A stretch of DNA of 29,948 nucleotides. Origin: a virus. The stretch spans positions 1-29,948 of the IMG/VR virus record IMGVR_UViG_3300044742_000035. One strand, written 5' to 3'. The position numbers and the translations under genes were made by a program. Positions 13,942 to 20,104 of the stretch are shown piece by piece; positions within the stretch are counted from its first letter, which is position 1, and every line of letters begins with the position of its first letter. A model generated the notes under the pieces. That model had not been told where the DNA came from, ran no database searches, and was given only the letters and a program-made list of their open reading frames with translations.

Positions 13942-14531
13942 AACTGACTCGTGAACTGTGGCTGGAGCGCGGCGTGCGCAAGCTCACGTCCACCTTTAAA
14001 GCAGCAGGCCACACGCTGCCGCCAGTGAAGGTGTCGTGTTCGTGGCCCGGTGGCCGCAGCGGCAGCAAGAAGGGTGTGATCGGCCAGTGCTGGACGCGCG
14101 CCTCATCGAACGCTGGCATCAACGAGATTTTCATCTCACCACGCATCGATGACCCGGTGGCTGCGCTCGATGTGCTGTCGCACGAGTTGTGCCACGCGAT
14201 CGATGACTGCAAACACGGTCACCGCATCCAGTTCGCGCGCCTCGTGTACTCGATCGGTCACGTCGGCAAGCCGACCAACACGGTCGCTGGCCCGGTGCTG
14301 CGCAAGAAACTGGAGCATATGGCGGCGAAGCTTGGCCCGTACCCGCACGCTGCGGTTGACTTCACGATCGATGACAAGGGACCCAAGCCCTCGTACCTGA
14401 TCAAGTGCATGTGCGACAGCAAGGAATGCGGTGCGGTGTTCCGCATGACCACGTCGTGGATCGGTCGCGCTGCAGTCAACGACGGCCTGCGCTGCCCGGT
14501 GTGCGGTGGCGGCGCTACTGCTGGAGGATGA
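13938..14531 (+). CDS. SprT-like zinc metalloprotease
   Basis: This 197-aa protein has an HExxH-type active site HELCH at residues 82-86, followed by HGH at 93-95 for the third zinc ligand. A C-terminal zinc ribbon follows (CMCDSKEC ... CPVCGG). That order is typical of the SprT/Spartan family, whose eukaryotic members digest proteins crosslinked to DNA; bacterial and phage members are poorly understood. The N-terminus is basic and helical. It starts at the ATG at 13938 with GGAGGTCAA just upstream. Removing host proteins from phage DNA during replication or recombination is a reasonable inference. Confidence 0.82.
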   Translation: MKLTRELWLERGVRKLTSTFKAAGHTLPPVKVSCSWPGGRSGSKKGVIGQCWTRASSNAGINEIFISPRIDDPVAALDVLSHELCHAIDDCKHGHRIQFARLVYSIGHVGKPTNTVAGPVLRKKLEHMAAKLGPYPHAAVDFTIDDKGPKPSYLIKCMCDSKECGAVFRMTTSWIGRAAVNDGLRCPVCGGGATAGG

Positions 14532-14532
14532 C

Positions 14533-14673
14533 ATGTACACGATGATCCCGGCGACCTACAAAGGATGGCTGATCCTCGCGCCCAACCGCGAGGAGTTGGC
14601 CCACGTTGTATTCGAGTACGAAGCCAACAAACTGCTTGCCCACCTGAACCGCAACCATAAGGAAAACACATGA
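14533..14673 (+). CDS. 46-aa early protein
   Basis: A short frame from the ATG at 14533 (MYTMIPATYKGWLILA) to the TGA at 14673 has GGAGGATGAC directly upstream and overlaps the next start by ATGA. The product looks like a small alpha/beta protein (GWLILAPNREELAHVVFEYE) with a basic Asn-rich tail. No function assigned. Confidence 0.65.
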   Translation: MYTMIPATYKGWLILAPNREELAHVVFEYEANKLLAHLNRNHKENT

Positions 14674-14831
14674 AACGCTACATCGCAATCGCACTACTCG
14701 CTGTCAGCACGGCAGCGCTCGCCGCCAACCTTGTGTCGCAGGTCAAGCTGGCTGATGGTCGCCTGCTGTGCGTCTACAGCGACGGCAGCACCATCATCAC
14801 CAGCTTCAACAACTGCCCGAGCTTCAAATGA
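14670..14831 (+). CDS. Small exported protein with signal peptide
   Basis: The 53-aa product starts MKRYIAIALLAVSTAALAA, a typical Sec signal peptide with a predicted cut after ALA, leaving about 34 residues with two Cys that could form a disulfide in the periplasm. The start follows CATAAGGAAAACAC. It is translationally coupled on both sides. Mature protein: beta-like (LVSQVKLADGRLLCVYSDG). The role is unknown; early exported proteins of this size are candidates for superinfection exclusion. Confidence 0.68.
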   Translation: MKRYIAIALLAVSTAALAANLVSQVKLADGRLLCVYSDGSTIITSFNNCPSFK

Positions 14832-14977
14832 TCGACGTCAAGCGCAATTGGGCGGGCGTGACTATCACACGCACCAAGCTCGCAGAAAGACGCAAGTCAC
14901 TGCACCTATCAGAGCCCGAAGCATGGGACCTCTTCAAGCAACTATCCAAACTGTTCAGAAAGGAAAAACCGAAATGA
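14828..14977 (+). CDS. 49-aa basic protein
   Basis: The frame opens at the ATG at 14828 (MIDVKRNWAGVTITRT) sharing ATGA with the exported protein and closes in ATGA with the membrane protein. Lys and Arg make up about a quarter of residues and the C-terminal half is helical (EAWDLFKQLSKLFRKEK), so nucleic-acid or membrane-surface binding is possible. Function unknown. Confidence 0.62.
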   Translation: MIDVKRNWAGVTITRTKLAERRKSLHLSEPEAWDLFKQLSKLFRKEKPK

Positions 14978-15249
14978 CCATTTTTGTATTGGGCTTGATG
15001 CTGGTCGCGTTCGTCGTTGGCTTCACCACGGCATCAGTGTTCTTTCACTACATGATCAATCAACAACGGAAGGAGTTTGCCGGTGCCAACAAAAGCGAGG
15101 GGAGTCTATGGACCACTATCCCAAAGGCGGGAGAAGACGCGGAAGCGGCTGACCGAGATGCCTCTGCCACGATACGAATCGAAACCAATCCCCGGAGGAA
15201 CTGCGCAGACTGGAGCGAATCTTCATGCGTGACATCGGCCAACTGGTGA
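14974..15249 (+). CDS. Single-pass membrane protein with overlapping gene in its tail
   Basis: The 91-aa frame starts MTIFVLGLMLVAFVVGF, a strong N-terminal membrane helix, followed by FFHYMINQQRKEF and a polar tail. The first 35 residues look real. The C-terminal half overlaps a second gene in another frame (15083-15257) with its own good ribosome site, and its composition there (NPRRNCADWSESSCVTSANW) looks less natural. The protein may truly end at 15249, or the tail may be affected by the same frame problem as the overlapping gene. Inner-membrane location, N-terminus out or in undecided. Confidence 0.55.
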   Translation: MTIFVLGLMLVAFVVGFTTASVFFHYMINQQRKEFAGANKSEGSLWTTIPKAGEDAEAADRDASATIRIETNPRRNCADWSESSCVTSANW

Positions 15250-15257
15250 AGACATGA
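15083..15257 (+). CDS. Overlapping small basic protein with apparent frameshift
   Basis: A GTG at 15083 lies 7 bases after AAGGAG and opens a frame reading PTKARGVYGPLSQRREKTRK then RLTEMPLPRYESKPIP. In frame it stops at 15232 (49 aa). If one C is dropped from the CCCC run at 15190-15193, the reading continues naturally as EELRRLERIFMRDIGQLVKT and stops at 15257, in ATGA overlap with the next gene, exactly the junction used throughout this operon. I therefore propose a gene of about 57 aa broken by a one-base insertion, a sequencing error or ribosomal slippage. Function unknown. Confidence 0.5.
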
Positions 15258-15556
15258 GCAAATTACGTCCCGAAGCTTGTAAGTCAACAGACCCGGCAAT
15301 GAATGACGCCGATGTCCTGTACTGGATCAAACGCAGCGTTGAGGAGGAACGCGGTCTGATTCACGGGCGATTGCATAGCGGCGGCATGCACTGCGCGATG
15401 GGCTCGTTCTGGGCTCGTTACCAAGCCACTGTTCACACGAGCCTAGTGGATGAAGTGGCGGCGATAAACGACATGAATCCGAAGGAACGCACGACAACAC
15501 GTCGCAGGCGCGTACTCGAATGGATTGAGTGGAAACTTAAAAGGGTGAAGCCATGA
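15254..15556 (+). CDS. Early protein, unknown
   Basis: This 100-aa protein (MSKLRPEACKSTDPAMND) is soluble and basic at the C-terminus (RRRRVLEWIEWKLKRVK). The middle contains MHCAMGSFWARY with conserved-looking Cys/His/Trp residues and a helical EVAAINDMNPKE. The start at 15254 overlaps the stop of the putative frameshifted gene as ATGA; a second ATG at 15300 is possible but lacks that junction. It is coupled to the next gene by ATGA. Function unknown. Confidence 0.68.
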   Translation: MSKLRPEACKSTDPAMNDADVLYWIKRSVEEERGLIHGRLHSGGMHCAMGSFWARYQATVHTSLVDEVAAINDMNPKERTTTRRRRVLEWIEWKLKRVKP

Positions 15557-15861
15557 AGGGCAGCGGATACACAATCGCACCCGTCGTGGAGAACGGAGCG
15601 CACAAGTGGCAGCTTGTCCGTCGGCGCGCGATCGGTCCATCGATGCTGCCGGTCATCATCATCGGCACCTTTCCCTCGGTCCTAGACGCTGAGGTGGCGA
15701 TCACGCATCTGAGGTCGCCATCACATAATTACCCGGATGAGGTGGAGGGACCAACGAATGAGGCCGGGTGGTACGAGGCCGCGACGCCGGAAGAGCTTCG
15801 CGCCTACAACGTGCGACTGCAGCAACAGATAAAGGACCTAGGCCATGAGCCTGTCATGTGA
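15553..15861 (+). CDS. Early protein, unknown
   Basis: This 102-aa protein (MKGSGYTIAPVVENGAHKW) begins with a beta hairpin-like stretch (HKWQLVRRRAIGPSM), continues with VIIIGTFPSVLDAEVAITHL and ends with a helical stretch (TPEELRAYNVRLQQQIKDLG). It overlaps the CxxCxxCC gene by 17 bases. No catalytic motif is visible. It looks like a small alpha/beta protein; no family recognised. Confidence 0.68.
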   Translation: MKGSGYTIAPVVENGAHKWQLVRRRAIGPSMLPVIIIGTFPSVLDAEVAITHLRSPSHNYPDEVEGPTNEAGWYEAATPEELRAYNVRLQQQIKDLGHEPVM

Positions 15862-16246
15862 CGGCTGCACCGAGTGCTGCTACTACCTCGGCATCGCTGC
15901 GCTTGGCAAGCCCAACTGCGTCAACTGCAAGCATGTCGAGGAACGCGTGGGCTGCGGCATCTACGAGGAGCGGCCCGAGGACTGCCGCACCTTCGAGTGC
16001 ATGTGGCTGCAGACGCAGACCGATCGCGTGCGTGCATGGCCGAAGCTGATGAGGCCCGACAAGTGCGGCGTGATGTTCGTCGCCACCACGAGCGACAATA
16101 CGATCGCGGCCCACACCCGTGAGCCCGATGCATTAGAGAACCCAACGATAAAGAAAAGGATGAACCAATGGCTACGAAACGGACTGCAGGTAGTGCAAGT
16201 GAACGGACAGCAGCGACGCCTGCTGCGAATGTTTCCGAGAACCTAG
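15845..16246 (+). CDS. CxxCxxCC metal-binding protein (YkgJ-like)
   Basis: The 133-aa product starts MSLSCDGCTECC, giving the exact CxxCxxCC signature at residues 5-12, followed by CVNC, GCGIYEERPEDCRTFEC and a basic C-terminus. This order matches the YkgJ/UPF0153 family of putative zinc- or iron-binding proteins, in which a Cys-rich N-terminus and the YExRPxxCR motif are conserved; the biochemical role is unresolved. Phage copies are found among small early genes. Its last 79 bases overlap the next gene in another frame. Confidence 0.78.
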   Translation: MSLSCDGCTECCYYLGIAALGKPNCVNCKHVEERVGCGIYEERPEDCRTFECMWLQTQTDRVRAWPKLMRPDKCGVMFVATTSDNTIAAHTREPDALENPTIKKRMNQWLRNGLQVVQVNGQQRRLLRMFPRT

Positions 16247-16656
16247 AGCAGGAGGTGCTGCGAGCGCTGCTGGTGCAAAACGATGCGCTGCTGAAGTCGA
16301 ATGAGATGCTGCGCGCGATGACCACGCTACTCAGCAAGCTGCTGGCGCAAACTAGGATCACCGTCATGCCGAGTGAAACGCCACCCGAAACGGTGGCGAT
16401 GGTGGCGAAGGCTAACGGCCCGATCCCAGCAGTCGAACCGGACCCGCAGAACCCGTTGCCACCCCTGCTCGATGAGCCCAAGGGCCCGACGCTGGCCGAT
16501 CTGAAGGTGGCGCTGCAAGCCTGCATCGCGGCGCACGATCAAGACGTAGCGCGCCGCTGCATCGCACCGTACGCCACCTACTCGATGGTGCCAGTGGATA
16601 AGCTGGCAGAGGTCATCGCCAAGGTCGAGGCCGCAACGAGGTCGGTGGTGCCATAG
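16168..16656 (+). CDS. Coiled-coil early protein, last of its cluster
   Basis: This 162-aa protein starts at the ATG at 16168, preceded by AAAAGGATGAACC, and overlaps the CxxCxxCC gene by 79 bases. An Ala/Thr-rich N-terminus leads into a long helical segment (LEQEVLRALLVQNDALLKSN) likely to oligomerise, a Pro-rich linker (PIPAVEPDPQNPLPPLLDEP) and a C-terminal helical domain (LADLKVALQACIAAHDQD). That last part resembles a Lys/Ala helical pair seen in ssDNA or recombination helpers, but I cannot name it. It is followed by a convergent nuclease operon. Confidence 0.68.
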   Translation: MATKRTAGSASERTAATPAANVSENLEQEVLRALLVQNDALLKSNEMLRAMTTLLSKLLAQTRITVMPSETPPETVAMVAKANGPIPAVEPDPQNPLPPLLDEPKGPTLADLKVALQACIAAHDQDVARRCIAPYATYSMVPVDKLAEVIAKVEAATRSVVP

Positions 16657-16667
16657 GACGCGTCAGG

Positions 16668-16740
16668 ATTGATCAGGAGCCGCGCAAGCTGGATGCGGCT
16701 CCGACACACAGACAACACCGGAAGGCTGCTCCTGATCAAT
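16668..16740. terminator. Convergent-operon inverted repeat
   Basis: ATTGATCAGGAGC (16668-16680) and GCTCCTGATCAAT (16728-16740) form a perfect 13-base inverted repeat around a 47-base loop. Within it GGAGCCGC (16676-16683) and GCGGCTCC (16695-16702) form a perfect 8-base hairpin that uses the same GGAGC, so the two stems exclude each other. It lies between the stops of the rightward coiled-coil gene and the leftward 142-aa gene, whose last codons it overlaps. No T run follows on either strand; a bidirectional, possibly factor-aided terminator is the simplest reading. Confidence 0.6.
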
Positions 16741-17164
16741 TCTGGTGGCTGGGCGCTGGATCGCTGGTGATCTTCGACGCCACCCAGTTACGCATGCGGG
16801 TCCAGCGCCGCTCGGGTGTTTCGTCGTCACGGAATATCCAATGCTCATCGTTCTCGAACATGATTTCTGCGGCCAGCGCCTCGGCGATATTGAACTTCGC
16901 AGCGATTGCCTCGCGGTCGTACGCATCCACGCCAGCCATGTCGATGCCACGCGCCTGACCAAGAACCCCGAGCGTGCAAAACTGACCATCATCGGTCATA
17001 AGCTCGTTAGTGATGAGCGTCTTCAGAGGCATGGCATCGAGTGCGGCAAGCAGTTCGCGCAGCATGGCCTGACCTCGCGCCCCACGCATGGCCGACGCGA
17101 CTGCACCGCGCCAGCGGATCAGTGTCCACCCATCGCAATCATCGGAGTAACCGCTTCTGCTCAT
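16736..17164 (-). CDS. Nuclease-operon protein, unknown
   Basis: The 142-aa protein starts at the ATG at 17164 (MSRSGYSDDCDGWTLIRW), sharing ATGA with the VRR-NUC stop. It is helical and acidic, with RWRGAVASAMRGARGQAMLR, a central QFCTLGVLGQARGIDM and a Trp/Arg-rich C-terminal part (DETPERRWTRMRNWVASK). I recall this as a widespread phage protein of unknown function, often among early small genes. Here it is the last of four leftward genes with DNA-processing products, so a role near DNA is likely but inferred. The longer frame to 17731 is a shadow. Confidence 0.72.
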   Translation of the reverse strand: MSRSGYSDDCDGWTLIRWRGAVASAMRGARGQAMLRELLAALDAMPLKTLITNELMTDDGQFCTLGVLGQARGIDMAGVDAYDREAIAAKFNIAEALAAEIMFENDEHWIFRDDETPERRWTRMRNWVASKITSDPAPSHQN

Positions 17165-17544
17165 AACATCCTCTCTTGGGACATGTAGCTGGTGATCAAG
17201 TCGATGGCCTCGTTGGCACCCCAGCACGTTTGCGTGCGCCAGCCCATCGAGGCCAGCCCGTCGAGCCACATCTCCTGCAACTCGCTCGGGCCCCTGCCGC
17301 CGACCCGCTTCATCTCCATCGCAAGCCCGATGTAGGTTCCACGTGGAACGGGCAGGATGAGGTCGGGTACGCCTGCCTTCATGCCGAGGTCGAGGTTCAG
17401 GCCGCGCTCGAACTTCGTGCGCTTGGCGGCGTTGGGCACCGCGAACAGCCAGCGCAACTCCGGCCAGCGGGACTCGTGCCATAGGCACCACCGGATCACC
17501 ACGGCCTGCTCGGCGCTCTCCAGCGGCGTCAGTAGTCGGGTCAT
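17161..17544 (-). CDS. VRR-NUC domain nuclease
   Basis: This 127-aa protein is a stand-alone VRR-NUC (PD-(D/E)XK superfamily) nuclease. The catalytic core is visible as GVPD at residues 58-61 and EMK with E77 and K79, followed by S87 and Q90; AVPNAAKR at 35-42 is also typical. Stand-alone phage versions are thought to cut branched DNA such as Holliday junctions or replication forks. The start is the ATG at 17544, sharing ATGA with the upstream stop; a longer frame to 17637 overlaps that gene. It pairs naturally with the ERF recombinase encoded at 20390. Confidence 0.85.
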   Translation of the reverse strand: MTRLLTPLESAEQAVVIRWCLWHESRWPELRWLFAVPNAAKRTKFERGLNLDLGMKAGVPDLILPVPRGTYIGLAMEMKRVGGRGPSELQEMWLDGLASMGWRTQTCWGANEAIDLITSYMSQERML

Positions 17545-18035
17545 CTCGATGACAACCAGTCCAGCAACTCCGGCATCGGTCGCAGCAAGTTCCTCGGCAC
17601 GAAGAAAGCCGGTCGGCCCCCCGTCGGATCGCGCCAAAATTCAGAGAGCTTGCCGTCTCCGGCGAATGTCCAACCGCACAGATCGAACTCCGGCGCGTGA
17701 GTCCAAACCAAAACGTAGGGTGTCTCGTCATCGTCGTCAGGATGCAGAATCAAATTGTGGTTCCGTTGCGTTGTCGAGCGAACATCAACCATTCCGCCAA
17801 CGTCGCGCGCCTGAACATCGTTCACTGTTCCACACCAAAACAGGTTCGTGTATCGAGCAACGGCAAGTTCGGCGCAGCATCCGTTGACGTCGATTTCAAG
17901 AGCGCCAGCGCCGTTCGGTGCGCCGTACTTCGGCGCTCGGCCCTTGAACATTCCAGATAGCCGACGCATTACTCCGACATGGCTCGCCATCGACAGTTGC
18001 CCGTACGTGAGGCTCACGACCACGGGAGCGCTCAC
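17541..18035 (-). CDS. Possible second PD-(D/E)XK-like phage protein
   Basis: The 164-aa protein has a pattern I associate with a phage family related to restriction-endonuclease folds: an N-terminal helix, CCAELAVARY with E56, then ARDVGGMVDVR with D78 and D84-x-R86, then LILHPDDDDETPYVLV and a C-terminal FDLCGWTFAGDGK followed by PAFFVPRNLLRP. The usual E-x-K is D-x-R here, so catalysis is uncertain. It lies directly upstream of the VRR-NUC gene with ATGA coupling. An alternative is a non-enzymatic DNA-binding protein. Fold assignment is by eye only. Confidence 0.55.
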   Translation of the reverse strand: MSAPVVVSLTYGQLSMASHVGVMRRLSGMFKGRAPKYGAPNGAGALEIDVNGCCAELAVARYTNLFWCGTVNDVQARDVGGMVDVRSTTQRNHNLILHPDDDDETPYVLVWTHAPEFDLCGWTFAGDGKLSEFWRDPTGGRPAFFVPRNLLRPMPELLDWLSSR

Positions 18036-18436
18036 GCCCTGTGATCCATCTTCGAGTTACCGGCGACATGGTGCCACGTGCCAGCCACCGGCAGGCCGTC
18101 GCAATCCTTCAGGATGTTCTTGATCTTCGCAAGCTCGCGCCGCGCCACCTCGCTGTCGCCACCGTCCCACACACCCTCCAGCGCCTTGCTGACCTGACTC
18201 GTGAAGCGCCTTAGCTCGCGACCACGGCACGCCGCCACGATGTCAGCAGGCACCGGCATGCGGCTGTTGAACTTCGGCCAGTCGGTCAGTACGCTCAAGA
18301 TGTCCGGCATGGTGAAGTGCTTTAAAGCATCCAGCCATACCACCCCGCCCTTGGGTCCCGGCACCTTGCCGACCAACCCAGCTTGCGACAGTTCGAGTAG
18401 TCGCATCATCAGCATGTCTGTCTGCTCGCGGTGCAT
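18032..18436 (-). CDS. First protein of nuclease operon, possible replication accessory
   Basis: This 134-aa protein starts at the ATG at 18436 (MHREQTDMLMMRLLELSQA) after AGAGGGGGAC. It is helical, with LKHFTMPDILSVLTDWPKFN, MPVPADIVAACRGR and a basic Arg/Lys helix, ending in GTWHHVAGNSKMDHRA. The MPxPADI(V) element is common in phage replisome-organiser or loader-like small proteins, so a replication accessory role is a guess. The gene is first in the leftward operon and is preceded by a divergent operator element (18457-18493). Confidence 0.55.
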   Translation of the reverse strand: MHREQTDMLMMRLLELSQAGLVGKVPGPKGGVVWLDALKHFTMPDILSVLTDWPKFNSRMPVPADIVAACRGRELRRFTSQVSKALEGVWDGGDSEVARRELAKIKNILKDCDGLPVAGTWHHVAGNSKMDHRA

Positions 18437-18456
18437 CCTGTCCCCCTCTTGGATTT

Positions 18457-18493
18457 AAGATGCAATCTGACCACAAAAATATTCGCTTGACAA
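18457..18493 (-). promoter_or_regulatory. Leftward promoter/operator for nuclease operon
   Basis: On the minus strand TTGTCA (18493 to 18488) is followed after 18 bases by CAGAT-TGC-ATCTT (18469 to 18457), a symmetric variant of the CAGAC-TSC-GTCTG dyad. The -35 overlaps that of element C on the other strand, so both promoters share one TTGACAA core. Start of the nuclease operon is 21 bases downstream at 18436. It could be bound by the same regulator as elements A to D. Confidence 0.55.
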
Positions 18494-18522
18494 CCGTCCC
18501 AAACATCATCAGACTGCGTCTG
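18487..18522 (+). promoter_or_regulatory. Early promoter/operator element C
   Basis: TTGACA (18487-18492), 17 bases, then CAGAC-TGC-GTCTG (18510-18522), preceded by TTCGC and followed by GTC (the centre is TGC rather than TCC). It lies 27 bases before the gene at 18549 and drives the third rightward cluster. Confidence 0.75.
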
Positions 18523-18548
18523 TCAATTCACTCACCATAAGGAAAACG

Positions 18549-18764
18549 ATGACAGCAGGCCGCGTTGACTTTGACGATCTACCGCCAGAGACGCAGAAAA
18601 AGATTCGAGCGGGTGCGCCCAAGTTCAAGCGCCCGCGCGAGACGACGTTCTCGAAGAACGATGTGCGCAGCTACGCGATGAAGGCGATGGGGGTACTGGC
18701 ACCACTGACCCCGAGCGAGCGCGCACGCGTACTGAAGCTTGCACTGGAGATAAACAAGGTATGA
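18549..18764 (+). CDS. Small basic early protein
   Basis: This 71-aa protein starts MTAGRVDFDDLPPETQKKIR directly after CATAAGGAAAACG, in the third early cluster. It has a basic Lys/Arg/Pro middle (APKFKRPRETTFSKND) and a helical C-terminus (TPSERARVLKLALEINKV). The ERARVLxxAL element recalls small phage DNA-associated proteins of unknown function. Coupled to the next gene by ATGA. Nucleic-acid binding is plausible from charge. Confidence 0.7.
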   Translation: MTAGRVDFDDLPPETQKKIRAGAPKFKRPRETTFSKNDVRSYAMKAMGVLAPLTPSERARVLKLALEINKV

Positions 18765-18985
18765 GCATACGAGTCCAGATTTACCCGTTCGAGGACAGGA
18801 CCATCACGCTCGCCGACTTCCTCGAACGCGACTCGCGGTCGAGTGGCGAGGGGCAGCTTGAGTCGATGCGCAAGCAGATCGATTCTCTAGTCGGCATCGT
18901 CGAGGTCATCCTCACGCACTCATCGCCCGTGCTGGTTGAGCATGTGGGCGATGCGCTCGGCAAGAAGCTTGAGGTGGAGATATGA
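18761..18985 (+). CDS. 74-aa early protein, coiled-coil
   Basis: The 74-aa product (MSIRVQIYPFEDRTITLADF) is acidic with a helical heptad-like stretch (GQLESMRKQIDSLVGIVEVI) that may self-associate. It shares ATGA at both ends. No Cys, no membrane helix. Function unknown. Confidence 0.68.
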   Translation: MSIRVQIYPFEDRTITLADFLERDSRSSGEGQLESMRKQIDSLVGIVEVILTHSSPVLVEHVGDALGKKLEVEI

Positions 18986-19482
18986 GCCTGCACGTTGCCG
19001 ATTGCCGCCATCTAAGCGCCGCGCTCGCATTCAAGGGCCGCAACGGTATGGGCTCCTGCGTGCTGCGGTCGGTCGCTCTGGCGCTTGATCTGCCCCGCGC
19101 AGTGATCACCTTCGGCACCATCCGCGCAGCGAACGAGGCCGAGATAGCGACCATCCCAAATGCATCGCTGGTGCCGTTCATACATTGCTGGCTGGAGGTT
19201 GACGACGTCGTGATCGCACCCACGACGCTGGAGCGTACCGCTGGCGTGCTGGTGGCAATGGATCGCAAGTCCTACTACGAAACCAACGGTGTGTACTCCG
19301 TACGTCCAGTGCCACGCGCTGCGTTCGATGCAATCGCGCGCCGCTTCCGACTGAGCGCAGCATTCCGGCATGGCTCGGGCCGCGCTGGCAAGGGCAACGT
19401 AGCCGAGGCGCTGCTCGCTGCCGCCAACGTCCGCTACGTGCTGGGCGAACACCGCGCACTACTACCGAAGGAGAAGGCATGA
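18982..19482 (+). CDS. Possible transglutaminase/papain-like fold protein
   Basis: The 166-aa protein contains GSCVLRSVALAL (C26) and FIHCWLEVDDVVIAPT (H68, W70, E72). In transglutaminase-like and related Cys-peptidase folds the order Cys-helix, then H-x-W-x-E and D-P-T on successive strands is typical; here the acidic residue of the DPT step is Ala (APT), so activity may be lost or use another residue. Length suits a single such domain. It is coupled to the outer-membrane-like gene that follows. Substrate unknown; peptide or protein modification would be the family expectation. Confidence 0.45.
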   Translation: MSLHVADCRHLSAALAFKGRNGMGSCVLRSVALALDLPRAVITFGTIRAANEAEIATIPNASLVPFIHCWLEVDDVVIAPTTLERTAGVLVAMDRKSYYETNGVYSVRPVPRAAFDAIARRFRLSAAFRHGSGRAGKGNVAEALLAAANVRYVLGEHRALLPKEKA

Positions 19483-19859
19483 GCATCTGCCACGCGCTGA
19501 CGGTGGTGCTGCACCTAGTGTCGGCGCATTCGCCGTCCGACTTCGACAACGCCAACTACGGTGCGGGCCTTGAGTGCCGGGTCGATGGTTGGGCGGTCGA
19601 AGCGGGCGGGTATCGCAACAGCTACGGCAGAGGGTCGGCGTACCTAGCAGGCGGGTACCGGTACGCGTTTGATGGCGGGTGGGCTGTCGGCGTTGCAGTT
19701 GGCGCTGCCACCAACTATCCAGAGGGCGTGGTCCCCGTGGGCGGGATCACGCTCCACACGCCGGAGTGGGAAAGATGGGCTGCGCGCCTGATGGTCGGCC
19801 CGAAGGTTCACGAACACGGCGCGCACGTCGCGCACCTGATGCTAACGAGGAAACTATGA
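19479..19859 (+). CDS. Outer-membrane beta-barrel-like phage protein
   Basis: The 126-aa product starts with a short hydrophobic leader (MSICHALTVVLHLVSAHS), then alternates aromatic/Gly strands: NYGAGLECRVDGWAVEAG, YRNSYGRGSAYLAGGYRY, WAVGVAVGAATNY, and ends in a strand LMLTRKL. The YRNSxGRxSxYxGG motif is one I associate with small phage- and host-encoded outer-membrane barrels. Location in the outer membrane is inferred; it could block receptors or alter lipid A during infection. The leader is shorter than usual and its cleavage site is not clear. Confidence 0.6.
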   Translation: MSICHALTVVLHLVSAHSPSDFDNANYGAGLECRVDGWAVEAGGYRNSYGRGSAYLAGGYRYAFDGGWAVGVAVGAATNYPEGVVPVGGITLHTPEWERWAARLMVGPKVHEHGAHVAHLMLTRKL

Positions 19860-20104
19860 GCTACTACACGTACTGCGAAAGATGCGGCAAGCAGATCGAG
19901 CTACCGGCGTTCGAGGGTGACGGTGTGTTCAGCCGTGACTACCCGCACAAGTGCGACATACCCGTCACGAACCCCACGATTAAGCGTGGCTGCTTCGTGT
20001 TCGGGCCCACGAGTTGGGAAGACCAGAAGAAACTCGCCAAGGCGAACTGGAAGGCGATTGACCGCATTGCTGGGCAACTTCAGAAACGTAGGGAGGGACG
20101 ATGA
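19856..20104 (+). CDS. Small zinc-finger-like protein
   Basis: The 82-aa protein (MSYYTYCERCGKQIELP) has CERC at residues 7-10 and HKC with a later GC, enough for a single zinc site. The second half is helical and basic (EDQKKLAKANWKAIDRIAGQ then LQKRREGR). It starts in ATGA overlap with the barrel-like gene and ends in ATGA overlap with the next. DNA or protein binding inferred from the finger and charge. Confidence 0.68.
   Translation: MSYYTYCERCGKQIELPAFEGDGVFSRDYPHKCDIPVTNPTIKRGCFVFGPTSWEDQKKLAKANWKAIDRIAGQLQKRREGR

Noticed and set aside
16668-16740. Phage attachment site
   Set aside because: The inverted repeat has no integrase gene nearby and sits between convergent stop codons, which fits termination better.
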